Shown one piece after another: positions 45,023 through 54,564 of a stretch of DNA of 64,000 nt (position 1 is its first letter; every line of letters starts with the position of its first letter). This stretch comes from Ignavibacteriales bacterium (GTDB lineage: Bacteria; Bacteroidota; Ignavibacteria; Ignavibacteriales; Melioribacteraceae). The stretch spans positions 1 to 64,000 of the forward strand of contig JAPLFG010000004.1 of assembly GCA_026390795.1 (NCBI GenBank), given 5' to 3'. A program made the translations under genes and the position numbers. The notes under the pieces are model-generated. The model was not told where the DNA came from. It worked only from the letters and a program-made list of their open reading frames with translations, and made no database searches.

Positions 45023-46510
45023 TTATTTCCGGTTTGAACTAAAAAGTGTTTTTGATTTGGAGGGCCCACTCTTAGTGCCCAGTAAAATTTTCATTCTAAT
45101 CGGGTTTTTATCTTTGTCATAAATTTCAAAGTCTTTACCCATCTCAATATTTTTTGTCTGGGCTTTTTCTTCTATTAACTCGAAACCCTTGGGATTAAGA
45201 ATCTTTACTGAGAAAAGAGGTGCTTGGACATCGAAATATTTGTTCTTTGATGCTTCGAGACGAGATTTCCCAAATTTTATTTCTTCACCATATTTTATTT
45301 TAAAAATTTGATTTCTGCTATTTGTTAAGTTTATAAATGTGGCCTGAATATTTCTATTCTGTGCAATCTTAAATAGAAGAAATAGAATAGCTACCGCTAG
45401 CATTAGTAAAATGATTATTATCCATGATTTAGAAGACGTTTTGGGTGTAACAACTTGTATTGATTCTTTTAATAATTGCAACTTAATTTTAGGATAAATA
45501 GTTTTTGTAACATCTTGAAGATTTGGGAATCCATTGTAAATGTATTGGGCTTTAATATCTATAAATCCACCTTTGCACAAAGCCGCTACTGTTGTAGTAT
45601 CCAAATCCTTTAAAATTATTTTATTGAAAAACCAAGGTAGGATCACATTTCTCATTACTTGCTGAGTTACAATCTCGTTTTTATTATTATACACTCTCAA
45701 CCAAAGTGTTAAATCTTTCACTAAGCCATCTGCCAGTCCCTTTTTTGTTGAAATTCGGGAATTGTTAGTGTTTACATAAACGTTGCTGTTCTCTTTAGAA
45801 TTGGAAAAAATTATTGTATCCTTTTTTTCTGATATTAACTCAAGAATGTCTCCAATAGTTGATTTAATCTTAGCGATTTGAAGTCTAATTGTTGATTTGG
45901 TGATTTTGTCATTGAATAATTCAATATCTTCTGCATAAGCTATGTGATACTTACTCATTAGATCCCTAATTTCGTGAGACAAGGTATGACCACCACCGAC
46001 TTGATCATGAATATCGTCTGATAAATAAATCCAAATTGGATCGTATGAGACACTAATACTTTCTAAAAATTTTCGATATGCCTCTTCAACATTGGTATTA
46101 TTCTGATTAAAATCGGATTTCCTTGAGGGCAATTTTCCTGTCAATGTAATTGGATTATTTCCAATCTCAATATCTTCAAAAACAGTTTTTAAATTATCTC
46201 CAATTAGAAAAAGACTTGCCTTATCACCTTTTGAAACTAAAGGAACAGGTAAAACAGGTGCATTTTGAAAGTCAGGAAATAAAAATTTTTTGTAATTTGA
46301 AGGAGAGTAGGAACTGTTAAAAAGTATATCTGCTAATAAAGTGTTCCATTCAGTAATCAATTGATCTGTAACTCTTCCATTCTTCAACATACTTTTTGAA
46401 ATATCATAGGTTATAATAATATTCCTAGAAGGAGTTGATTGACAGAAACCATTCTGAAGATTTAGAAACAAAAGAAAAGTGAAAAATAAAATTGCGATTT
46501 TTTTCGACAT
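45023..46510 (-). CDS. Exported vWA-like protein with membrane anchor
   Basis: A 495-residue protein. Residues 1-23 are a signal peptide. The vWA start IIITYDISKSM has the metal-site pattern Asp36-x-Ser38-x-Ser40. The vWA-like part extends to about 200 (IWIYLSDDIHDQ). After a beta region comes a membrane helix near 365-387 (IIIILLMLAVAILFLLF), followed by a cytoplasmic beta domain of about 100 residues that could be FHA-like. vWA domains bind protein partners through a metal. The layout points to outside sensing or binding with inward signalling. Confidence 0.75.
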   Translation of the reverse strand: MSKKIAILFFTFLLFLNLQNGFCQSTPSRNIIITYDISKSMLKNGRVTDQLITEWNTLLADILFNSSYSPSNYKKFLFPDFQNAPVLPVPLVSKGDKASLFLIGDNLKTVFEDIEIGNNPITLTGKLPSRKSDFNQNNTNVEEAYRKFLESISVSYDPIWIYLSDDIHDQVGGGHTLSHEIRDLMSKYHIAYAEDIELFNDKITKSTIRLQIAKIKSTIGDILELISEKKDTIIFSNSKENSNVYVNTNNSRISTKKGLADGLVKDLTLWLRVYNNKNEIVTQQVMRNVILPWFFNKIILKDLDTTTVAALCKGGFIDIKAQYIYNGFPNLQDVTKTIYPKIKLQLLKESIQVVTPKTSSKSWIIIILLMLAVAILFLLFKIAQNRNIQATFINLTNSRNQIFKIKYGEEIKFGKSRLEASKNKYFDVQAPLFSVKILNPKGFELIEEKAQTKNIEMGKDFEIYDKDKNPIRMKILLGTKSGPSKSKTLFSSNRK

Positions 46511-46521
46511 AGTATTTCTCC

Positions 46522-47739
46522 TTAAATATCACGAACTAAAATTATTTTCTTGTGTTCAATAAATGCTAATAAGCCATTTAAATAAAAAATGTTCGATAAC
46601 GGATTTACTACTTCGCTCATGACAAAATTTACTGGGATTTCTGAAATAAATTGATTCGATGCCATGTTTAGTCGACGTATAGCTCTATCATTCCTACTTA
46701 CTGAATAAATAATATTGTTTTTAACAAAATTAAACTCCGTGTTCAATTCATAGCTTAAAGTTATTAATTCAGAATTCCCATCTTTTAGTATTTTGCAAAA
46801 AGATCCTTTCTCTATACCGTTTTTAAAGAGAAAACCTCTCTCGGAATAAATAGGTCGTCCACATGGAATTACAATATTATTTTCTTTGATGTTGCGATTT
46901 GGAAGATCTGTTCGAGAGGTTAAATCGAAGATTTTCATTTTGACTTGTTTATCAGCATTATACCCAAATATATATATTTTATTATCCATGACTACGGGAA
47001 TTGCAATATCTATTAGATCGGATTTAATTATATGAGTAAAACTATCTTCACCTCCTAGAATACTTTTTAATGATGCTTCAAATACGTTTCCAGCCGAATC
47101 GCTAATATAGATTGTCTCTTTATTAAAATTATAAAATATTGAGTTCCATTTTCTATTTGATTGTAATCTGACGAGGTTAATTTGATTGGAACTTTCTTCC
47201 TTAAAACGAGATAGATCAATAATAAAAAGTTTATTTTCAACTATAAATAGAAGAAATCTCTTATCTTTTTCAAAAACGATCGTGGGTGAGATTGCGACAC
47301 TTGATATTTGGCCTGCCGTATGATATATATATACATTAGATATTATATTTTCATTTCTATCAACCCCAAACCTTAAAAGAATATTTGAACAGATTGTATT
47401 TAGAAAGAGTCCATCAAAAACTGGGGTAGAAGATTTGGATATTTCACTTGGTAAGAAATCTGTTCGTCCTAATTCATAATTTCCTTTTCCGCTATCAAAT
47501 AACCTATAATAGTTCTGATTGCTATCAGGAATACATAGAATTGAATTAAATCCAGATAAACCAGGAAGTACTCTAAGATATTTCTTATTCTGAGTGACTT
47601 GAATCGAGTGGATATCATTTACATTTTCAAAAATATTGAGAAAACCTTCAATAGATTTGATTGCTTGACCGCAGTTTGGGCAAAATCTTGTATTCGCTGG
47701 TAATATCTGATTACATTCTAAACATTTTTTTGATACCAT
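46522..47739 (-). CDS. Zinc-ribbon protein with beta-propeller-like body
   Basis: A 405-residue protein. Cys6-xx-Cys9 and Cys20-xx-Cys23 form a zinc ribbon (CLECNQILPANTRFCPNCG). The remaining 380 residues repeat strand patterns such as NVYIYHTAGQISSVAIS, ETIYISDSAGNVFEASL and NIIYSVSRNDRAIRRL, fitting a degenerate beta-propeller. No membrane segment is seen. It lies 11 bases before the vWA gene. Likely a protein-protein adaptor. Confidence 0.6.
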   Translation of the reverse strand: MVSKKCLECNQILPANTRFCPNCGQAIKSIEGFLNIFENVNDIHSIQVTQNKKYLRVLPGLSGFNSILCIPDSNQNYYRLFDSGKGNYELGRTDFLPSEISKSSTPVFDGLFLNTICSNILLRFGVDRNENIISNVYIYHTAGQISSVAISPTIVFEKDKRFLLFIVENKLFIIDLSRFKEESSNQINLVRLQSNRKWNSIFYNFNKETIYISDSAGNVFEASLKSILGGEDSFTHIIKSDLIDIAIPVVMDNKIYIFGYNADKQVKMKIFDLTSRTDLPNRNIKENNIVIPCGRPIYSERGFLFKNGIEKGSFCKILKDGNSELITLSYELNTEFNFVKNNIIYSVSRNDRAIRRLNMASNQFISEIPVNFVMSEVVNPLSNIFYLNGLLAFIEHKKIILVRDI

Positions 47740-48049
47740 TAAAGCCCCTATTAGTGCACATGAGAAATATTACTTCGGTAAAATTATTCTTTGAAAATAT
47801 TGATTACTCCGAATACAAAAAACCTTTATAATCGCAGTAATTTTATTTCAGAATAATAATTGTGCTAATTTTATTTAATAGTAATCTTAAATTTTTATTT
47901 TTTCCATAAATTTTGATTCAGTAATTAAAATAATGAAAGTTCTTTGTATTAGCGAGAATTTTATTAATATGTTTAATCTTAATAATAATATATCTAGTCC
48001 TTTTTGGATCTAGTATAACTGTTGGATCTCTTTGGAGGGACAAATCGTA
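47740..48049. other. Intergenic region within the operon start
   Basis: A 310-base AT-rich gap between the first and second genes of the large operon. I see no gene or clear terminator. It probably holds the main operon promoter or leader, but no site could be fixed. Confidence 0.4.
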
Positions 48050-48397
48050 TTACCTATTCCTAATAGTTTGACCAACACCAGTATCTTTTGTTGTATATCG
48101 ATTACATCCACATTTACCACATACTTTTGGTGAATTTCCTAGATATTGTCCACAGTCTGAACAATAATAATTATTAATAGTGCGATAAAATGTTGCTTTT
48201 GGCAGAAATAATTGAGCGATCCAAGCTATAATTATTGAGAGTAACACAGTTTGGATAATACCAAAAAAGTTATCTGCTCCAGCCTTAAAAATGAACCAAG
48301 CGATTAAGCCAACACCAATAAAAATTGCTACATCAATCATTTGACTTTGAGTAGTAAGACCACTAAACCCTTTTCGTGTAAAATATTGTTTTGCCAT
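48050..48397 (-). CDS. Two-helix membrane protein with C-terminal zinc ribbon
   Basis: A 115-residue protein with helices at about 27-46 (VAIFIGVGLIAWFIFKAG) and 49-70 (IIQTVLLSIIIAWIAQLFL). A C-terminal zinc ribbon follows (YYCSDCGQYLG and VCGKCGCNRY). AAAAGGAG precedes the ATG. It may begin the operon, although a 310-base gap separates it from the next gene. Confidence 0.65.
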   Translation of the reverse strand: MAKQYFTRKGFSGLTTQSQMIDVAIFIGVGLIAWFIFKAGADNFFGIIQTVLLSIIIAWIAQLFLPKATFYRTINNYYCSDCGQYLGNSPKVCGKCGCNRYTTKDTGVGQTIRNR

Positions 48398-48711
48398 TAT
48401 TCACTCCTTTTTTTATAATGAGTACATTCTCAATCAATCAGCAATATTTTATTATCAGTCACATTTATAATTATTTTGATAGAAAAAAATTGTTCATAAC
48501 GTCTTAGAAATGATTATTATAAATTCTCGTATGAATCTCTTATTTTAATTAAACTTAAGCAAATGGAATTATTCAGTCAACAATAATCAAATATCACCAA
48601 TAGTCTTATTCTAGAATATATTATCCCATTTGGTATAAAGCTGATGTACCATATAAAAATAAAAGTTTTAACAATTGACAACATTATCATTATCATATTT
48701 TCTGCAAATTC
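48398..48711. other. Divergent intergenic region
   Basis: A 314-base AT-rich region between the minus-strand operon and the plus-strand small genes. No repeat, hairpin or gene is supported. It must contain promoters for one or both directions. Confidence 0.4.
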
Positions 48712-48977
48712 ATGGGTAATAGGAAATTATATATGAGAATAGATTCGAAAACTTTGTTGATTGGTAGCAAAGTAAACTTGTTTAAATATATTTTCGAAAA
48801 TTTTTTATCAATACAACTAAGTCAAATCGAGAAACTCCCATTGGACGAAATGGCAACAAAAAATATTTTGAATTGCATTCGAAACACTATAGTCTTTTTG
48901 TATTAAATCACTCTTCTTATGGATGGTTGTCAGTCAAACAGCAAGAATATATTGCCAATAAAATTGGACATCTATGA
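48712..48977 (+). pseudogene. Possible frameshifted small gene upstream of the HAD-like gene
   Basis: A plus-strand frame opening at 48712 (MGNRKLYMRIDSKTLLIGS) stops at 48906. The neighbouring frame then continues without a start (NHSSYGWLSVKQQEYIANKI) and ends with a TGA that overlaps the next gene's ATG (CTATGA), as in coupled genes. Together this suggests one gene of about 85 codons with a frameshift near 48900. It may instead be chance; no family is recognised. Confidence 0.3.
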
Positions 48978-49201
48978 AAATTCTTCTCAACATTGATGAT
49001 ACTGCGTTGATAAGCAAGGATCGGAGTAAAACTTGGAGTGAACATCCTAAGTTGAAAGAACTTATACAGAATTATTCGGTTTTTCGCTTCTCAAGAAATC
49101 CGGATATTGCTAATTATGCAGCCCAGTGGAAAACGAAAGGATACATCCCTAAATGCTCTGATTCAATTCCAAAAGCAAATGTTTTGATAAATAATGATTA
49201 A
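48974..49201 (+). CDS. Small HAD-like protein
   Basis: A 75-residue protein. The start MKILLNIDDTALISKD has the Asp-x-Asp/Thr-type motif I expected of HAD phosphatases (NIDDTAL). A short helical region and KANVLINND follow. This is far shorter than a full HAD enzyme, so it is either a minimal domain or a truncated one. It is translationally coupled to the frame upstream. Confidence 0.45.
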   Translation: MKILLNIDDTALISKDRSKTWSEHPKLKELIQNYSVFRFSRNPDIANYAAQWKTKGYIPKCSDSIPKANVLINND

Positions 49202-49389
49202 GATCTTTGGAAGAATACTGTTGAAATATCATAATGCTACAAAAACATAGATTCTTTTCTTGGAGCTCAAAAAAGAAAAATAAATAATACTAACAACAAA
49301 AAAAGATAATCACAAAATTCATTGGCGATACAACATAAAGATAAATTTGTCTGAACGATCTTCAGTGCTCTAATGCATTTTTAGGATAT

Positions 49390-49944
49390 TTATTTTTCAG
49401 GTTTTATGACTGATCGTATATGGACAAACTGCTCATTAACGAATTGATAATAGTGTGTACCATTGTCACCATCCTTCTCATTTCGAAAACCAGTAAATAC
49501 AATCATTCTACTTTCAGGCCGAAATTCAATTGGTTGGATTTCGTCATCTAGACTTGAACTCCACCAACAACATATACTAAATTCGATCCAATAGACCTTA
49601 CCTGTTTTGGCATCAATGACAGCACCCATCAAACATTGGGCCCCGCAACCCCATGTAGTCAGAATATAGTGCCCTGCAAAGTTCGGTTTAATATTTTTCG
49701 TCGCCCATTTTAAGCGTGTCTTAAACATTAGATCATCACGTGTTAAAACAAGAGGAGCAGTTAAACCATTGTAAATTTTTTCATTAATAGAGTAATCTTT
49801 AAAGTTTGGTAAAGTAGACTGAGCAATCACAATAGTGTAATTAAACATGTAGACAATCGTGAATAATAGTATCACTGCAGGAAGACTTCCAAAATGCTGA
49901 ATGCTGAAATATGGATTATTATTTGAAGTACTATTTTTTATCAT
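49390..49944 (-). CDS. Hypothetical exported or membrane-anchored protein
   Basis: A 184-residue protein from ATG 49944; a TTG start at 50013 would add 23 residues. One helix near the start (LPAVILLFTIVYMFNYTIVIAQ) may be a signal peptide. The body has conserved-looking motifs (NFAGHYILTTWGCGAQCLMGAVIDAKTG in part; SICCWWSSS) with four cysteines, as in a widespread family of uncharacterised exported proteins. No catalytic motif is known to me. Confidence 0.55.
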   Translation of the reverse strand: MIKNSTSNNNPYFSIQHFGSLPAVILLFTIVYMFNYTIVIAQSTLPNFKDYSINEKIYNGLTAPLVLTRDDLMFKTRLKWATKNIKPNFAGHYILTTWGCGAQCLMGAVIDAKTGKVYWIEFSICCWWSSSLDDEIQPIEFRPESRMIVFTGFRNEKDGDNGTHYYQFVNEQFVHIRSVIKPEK

Positions 49945-50013
49945 ATTTTTATTTCGTTCTGACCTATTGTAAGTAATTATATTATTAATGCTGCAAACAA
50001 TATTTTGAGCCAA

Positions 50014-50370
50014 CTGAAGTTTTTCTTTAACAGCGCTTAACTCTTTTAATTGTACCTATACATTTAATTTGTGTAGCAGAAATCTCCTTTGAGTATTGTT
50101 TGTTTTCATTCGCTTCATTTATAAGCAGCAGGTCGAATTCCAATGGTTATATTTTTACGTGCTGATCATCTTGAACAAGCCGTGTATCCTTTATCAATGT
50201 CATCTTTAAGAGAAATGGTATTGAACTATTTATAAAATATTGACATGTATAAGAATTATATTTTGCACTCTTTTTAGTAATATAAATAGTTTAGGCAAAG
50301 TTATTAACGGAGAATAATGGAATTATTAGTAGGAAATAAAATAATCTTTTAGTGAACATCACAAGTCCCT
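50014..50370. other. Gene-free interval
   Basis: A 357-base AT-rich gap between two minus-strand genes. A 30-codon plus-strand frame at 50143-50235 lacks a ribosome-binding site, and nothing else is supported. Confidence 0.4.
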
Positions 50371-51156
50371 TTAATTAAACCATTGCTTTAGATTAAAATT
50401 TGATTCCAATTTATCTTGTATATTTTTAGGAATACTGTAAAAGAAATTTATTTTTGTAATTTTTTCAACAGAATCAATTGATACAGCATAATCTTCTATC
50501 GTTTTTTGAGACGATTGATTTGGCAGAATGAATCCTATCCCCAGTTTAATTAATCCTTGGTATACACATAATACTTTGTAATAGTATTTCGGTATTGCTA
50601 CGTGATTAGTCCCAATAGTCGGCAGTCCTCTTTCAAGCATTGGTCCTGTAGCAATATAAACTATTTCATATTTCATTACAAAGCTTCTGACCATTTCTTC
50701 AAGTTTTTTCCAAATCCCACGATTGAATGAGGGTTCCTGCGGACTCATGTTGCTCATTAAGAATGATTCTGACATTGCCACATCGGACCAAACCATATCC
50801 GCTGCTGGAGCTAAATGACCTCTATCATAACCGGAATCTTTATAATCTTCCGGGGTAGCTGAACCAGTTGTAACATCTGGATCTGGCTTAAATCCATTAG
50901 AACGATTGGCTCTTTTAATTAGTTTATCAGAGGTCAATACGTATGCAACCCAAGTAGGTTGCTCAAATTCTTCTTTATAATTCAGGACATAAGCGTAATG
51001 TTCAACAATTTCATCATCAACATAAATTTCAGGTAACTCATACCTCATTTTTGCTATGGGATTAGAGGGTATAGCTTTTTTCTCATTACAGGAAATTATA
51101 ACAACTATGAGAAGAAATAACATAGTGGTTTTAAAATTCACAATAGTATTAATCAT
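50371..51156 (-). CDS. DNA/RNA non-specific endonuclease, lipoprotein
   Basis: A 261-residue secreted nuclease of the NucA/NUC1 (beta-beta-alpha metal) family. The active site DRGH is in SGYDRGHLAPAADM, and the metal-binding Asn is in SNMSPQEPSFNRGIW. The N-terminus has a helix ending in the lipobox VIISC, so it should be lipid-anchored outside the inner membrane. Such enzymes break down extracellular or invading nucleic acid. Confidence 0.9.
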   Translation of the reverse strand: MINTIVNFKTTMLFLLIVVIISCNEKKAIPSNPIAKMRYELPEIYVDDEIVEHYAYVLNYKEEFEQPTWVAYVLTSDKLIKRANRSNGFKPDPDVTTGSATPEDYKDSGYDRGHLAPAADMVWSDVAMSESFLMSNMSPQEPSFNRGIWKKLEEMVRSFVMKYEIVYIATGPMLERGLPTIGTNHVAIPKYYYKVLCVYQGLIKLGIGFILPNQSSQKTIEDYAVSIDSVEKITKINFFYSIPKNIQDKLESNFNLKQWFN

Positions 51157-51517
51157 TTTTATTTTATAGAAAACAATAGATTTATTAATTTATGAGAAAA
51201 AATATTTGAATTACATTATCATCTGGATATACCATTATAATCATTACATTCTCTTATTATTCGGTGACATTAATTTTGATTGTTTTATAATTTTCTCAAT
51301 AAAATTTTCAATCATGAAGTTATACAACCCTTCTTCAATTGCTTTAGACTAAAGTCCTTTAAGATGCACAAGATAATTTACATCAATATAAATCCTAATT
51401 TAGTAAAGCGATCTATCGGTTCGGTTTAGTTAAATTGTTTTCATTAACTCAGTATTTATTATTTTTTTGTATATATGAACTTGATCTTGATAATCTATGT
51501 TGAATTCCATAATTGTA
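51157..51517. other. Gene-free interval
   Basis: A 361-base AT-rich gap with no supported gene, hairpin or repeat. Confidence 0.4.
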
Positions 51518-52117
51518 TTATTTTCTTTTAATTTGACCTAATTGTGGACTGGAAGGAATAGTCTTAATAAATTCTTTACCACTCCAGACATAATTATCTA
51601 TTATATTTTCACCGTATGCAACACATATTTTACCATTATTAAAATAAATTCCACCACGTGGTAAATCAGGATTCACTTCAGAGTCTAGTAATTTCTTGTT
51701 ACGACCTTCAATTTTCCCAAATATCCAATAACTTAAATATGCACCAGACCCTTCCACGCTCGAAATTACTAATACTGAATCAACTATGCCTGCTATTTGG
51801 CCTACTTCAAGTCTTAGATTACTATATTCAATTTTTTCATTAATACTCTTCTCCCAATTGTTAGTCACTGAATCATAGTCTATAACATAAAAACTATGCT
51901 TTAACGAGAATTCATCAGTGGTATCGAGGGCGATTATAGCATATTGAGAAAAACGTGATGAATTCAATTTAATTGCTTTACATACTTCTATTCTTTCATC
52001 AGGAGCAATAAATTTTTGTGGTAGAGGTTTTTTCGTATTCAAAGACGGGTTGGGAGAAATTGAAGGTGGTTTGGAACATGAATAAAAAAGTAACATAAAA
52101 AAAAGAAATTTCTTCAT
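51518..52117 (-). CDS. Hypothetical lipoprotein
   Basis: A 199-residue protein. ATG at 52115-52117 was preferred because GGAG lies eight bases before it and the N-terminus then begins MKKFLFFMLLFYSCSKPP, a lipoprotein signal with Cys14. The body is beta-rich (YAIIALDTTDEFSLKHSFYVIDYD, VLVISSVEGSGAYLSYWIFG) without known motifs. Confidence 0.55.
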   Translation of the reverse strand: MKKFLFFMLLFYSCSKPPSISPNPSLNTKKPLPQKFIAPDERIEVCKAIKLNSSRFSQYAIIALDTTDEFSLKHSFYVIDYDSVTNNWEKSINEKIEYSNLRLEVGQIAGIVDSVLVISSVEGSGAYLSYWIFGKIEGRNKKLLDSEVNPDLPRGGIYFNNGKICVAYGENIIDNYVWSGKEFIKTIPSSPQLGQIKRK

Positions 52118-52233
52118 AAGAGTGCTCCAGTATCTTTTTACTTGATGTAATTTTTCCTGAATTAAAATAAACAAATGATCTTGCAAAGTAATATATATAA
52201 AGAATTTTTTGTAGATAAGTAGATTGGTAGAAT

Positions 52234-53307
52234 TTATAATATAGAGTTTGAATCTATCTTAATCACTGAGCTGAAATCATTGGGAGTTGGAGCAATTTTG
52301 CTCAAAGAAGAATAAGAGGATGTTTCAAGCACCTTAATTGCGTCTTTTAAAGAATCCATGTTTAAGTGTGCATAAATCTCTGTTGTTGAAACCGAAGTAT
52401 GTCCCAGTAGCTCCTTAATTATATAAAGTGAAATTCCTTTTTGCGCGAGGTTGGAGGCAAAGGAATGTCTCAAGGAATGGAAATGAATTGATTTACTTAT
52501 GCCCGCAGCCCCACATGCACGTTTAAATATTTTAGAGATGTAGTCCCCGGTGAACTTTTTTCCATCATTTTTGCAAAAAATATAATCTTCGTTTTGTTTG
52601 AAAACTTTCATTTTCTTTTCGTTCTTTTTGATAAGAATTTCATAAACTTCTGCAGTCATAGGGATATATCTTTGGCTTCTACTTTTCGTTATAAAGTTTT
52701 CATCTCCTACCGTAATTATTCTTTTTGTTAGGTCAACATTCCGCCAAGTCAGATTTGTAATTTCACTCAATCTCATACCTGTAAAGAATGCTGTTACAAC
52801 TATCTCCTTCATTTTTTGATTTTCTATCTGACTGCTCAATAATAGCAATTGATCGTTGTTGAGATATGCTGGTGCCGTTTTCTGTCTTCGCGGAAGCTTA
52901 ATTTTTAAGAAATAGTTCTCTCCTATATAACCCCAATTTTTTGCCTGATTGAATGCTGCTTTTAAGTTGCGGAAATAAACGACATAACCTTTTTTAACTT
53001 TTTGCTGAATGTAGATCATAAATTTTTCAACCTCTCGCAATCCAATAGATTGTATCAATTTTTGATCGCCGAAAAAATCTGTTAAATGCATCAAAGAGAG
53101 TATAACAGAAGCATGATATGCTTTACTATGATTCATTTTTATTTGATGAGAATACTCATCAAAAAATATTTTAAGCGTAACGACTTCAATCGGTTTAGCC
53201 ACGTTCACATTTTGCGAAGCGTCTGGAATAATCAATAGAAGCCGTTTCAATTTCTCGATCTCTTCAAACGAGAATTGGTTTAATATTTTCTGAACATTCT
53301 CTTCCAT
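52234..53307 (-). CDS. int: Tyrosine recombinase/integrase, second copy type
   Basis: A 357-residue integrase with a core-binding domain (about 45-155) and a complete catalytic domain: TGMRLSEITNL, HFHSLRHSFAS, LLGHTS and the Tyr in TTEIYAHL. It is clearly related to the integrase at 23710-24735 in both core and catalytic parts. It heads a replication module (53473-58341), so it may belong to a second mobile element nested in, or next to, the first. No tRNA fragment was found beside it. Confidence 0.9.
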   Translation of the reverse strand: MEENVQKILNQFSFEEIEKLKRLLLIIPDASQNVNVAKPIEVVTLKIFFDEYSHQIKMNHSKAYHASVILSLMHLTDFFGDQKLIQSIGLREVEKFMIYIQQKVKKGYVVYFRNLKAAFNQAKNWGYIGENYFLKIKLPRRQKTAPAYLNNDQLLLLSSQIENQKMKEIVVTAFFTGMRLSEITNLTWRNVDLTKRIITVGDENFITKSRSQRYIPMTAEVYEILIKKNEKKMKVFKQNEDYIFCKNDGKKFTGDYISKIFKRACGAAGISKSIHFHSLRHSFASNLAQKGISLYIIKELLGHTSVSTTEIYAHLNMDSLKDAIKVLETSSYSSLSKIAPTPNDFSSVIKIDSNSIL

Positions 53308-53472
53308 AGTTCTTAGATTATGATCTCTTTAAGTGTTACGATTATTATATTCATTAATACTGCCTCTCCAATCGAAATTATTCTAAGCGGAATGATTTAT
53401 TATTCCAGCACTTCTGCTATAATCAATTTTAATAGTCAAGAACCCCCTTTCAACTAGCGTTTTGATAACAAA

Positions 53473-53664
53473 CTATTCTAAGCCTAATGCTAGTTCACCT
53501 GATTCTTGTATCACCGCTTTTCGCTTTCTATTTGGGTTCTTGCCCAGTCTGTATGGATGCAACGGACAATCTTCTAGATGACAATTAAGAACTTCTCCTT
53601 TTTGTTGACAACTACACTCTAGACAATGCTGACGTATAGACTTTATTGGTGTATTTTTTTTCAT
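53473..53664 (-). CDS. Small Cys-rich zinc-binding protein of mobile elements
   Basis: A 63-residue protein with the pattern IRQHCLECSCQQKGEVLNCHLEDCPLHPYRLGKNPNR. In mobile elements and phages this pattern is common as a zinc-binding motif (H-C-x-x-C ... C-P-L-x-P-Y-R). It follows the integrase and precedes replication genes. Function unknown. Confidence 0.65.
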   Translation of the reverse strand: MKKNTPIKSIRQHCLECSCQQKGEVLNCHLEDCPLHPYRLGKNPNRKRKAVIQESGELALGLE

Positions 53665-53736
53665 GTTATTTTCCCTTCACTTGCTGATTATAGTTTGTGT
53701 TTGATTACATAATCGATAATTTTATAAACAGCCTAT

Positions 53737-54273
53737 TTATGAAATTTCACTTTTTCTTGGTCCAATTTCGAAAATCAGGAATGGCTTTAATCCATATCCA
53801 TGCATACCTTCCGTCTCTCCTCCCCCGGTGGTTTTGTTAAAATGTTCATAGGTTCCAATGATGTCTTTTAACTCAGCCTTGGTTAACTCAAGATTATTCT
53901 TAGCTTCAAGATCATCGGGGTAAATCTCTATAGCCTTTTTATAATCTTCGATAGCTCCCGCAAAATCTAAAAATCCTCTTTTGGCATTACCACGGTCTAT
54001 AAAAGCGACACCATCTGTTGGATCAAACTCGATGAATTTATCATAATCTTGGATAGCACCCAGGAAGTCTGAAATTTTTAATTTTGCATAACCGCGATTG
54101 AAATAAATATCTTGATTATAGGGATCTAACTGGATCGCTTTGTCAAAATCCAGTATAGCACCCGTGAAGTCACCTTGATCACATTTAGAAATTGCTCGAC
54201 TGTGATACACCAAAGCGAGTTTAAGATTAGCATCTTCATTATTACTTTTTTCTATTTTTCTGTTGTCTATCAT
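53737..54273 (-). CDS. TPR-repeat protein
   Basis: A 178-residue protein with three or four tetratricopeptide repeats (HSRAISKCDQGDFTGAILDFDKAIQLDP, YFNRGYAKLKISDFLGAIQDYDKFIEFDP, FIDRGNAKRGFLDFAGAIEDYKKAIEIYP), each about 34 residues. The C-terminal tail is not repeated. TPRs bind other proteins. A related TPR gene lies at 56563-57219 in the same module. Confidence 0.8.
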   Translation of the reverse strand: MIDNRKIEKSNNEDANLKLALVYHSRAISKCDQGDFTGAILDFDKAIQLDPYNQDIYFNRGYAKLKISDFLGAIQDYDKFIEFDPTDGVAFIDRGNAKRGFLDFAGAIEDYKKAIEIYPDDLEAKNNLELTKAELKDIIGTYEHFNKTTGGGETEGMHGYGLKPFLIFEIGPRKSEIS

Positions 54274-54564
54274 ATAGTTACCTCCTATTAGTTTTATTAT
54301 TCGTCAGAAATTCTTTCAGCTTTCGCTGAGAGAATAAAATTGTTTAACCTACTCGCAGAACTCAGATTCTGTGGTTCTTAAAAATTATTCTTACTGTAAG
54401 AGTAGCAATCTTTGAGAACTTAACTACTTCCTTGTCATGACTTAACTCTGTATCTTTTCTTATCATGTTTCTTCCTTCATCTTTGAGCTTTATATTTATA
54501 TAATTAGCCTGAAATGATTTTATTGGTAAATTTGTTCTCATATTATATTCCTGTCATTTTATAT
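54274..54564. other. Gap between the TPR gene and the helicase gene
   Basis: A 291-base AT-rich stretch with no supported gene. CAGCTTTCGCTG at 54318-54329 is a small imperfect hairpin; nothing else is seen. Confidence 0.35.

Noticed and set aside
50143-50235. 30-codon plus-strand frame in a gap
   Set aside because: No ribosome-binding site, no neighbours on that strand, no recognisable feature.
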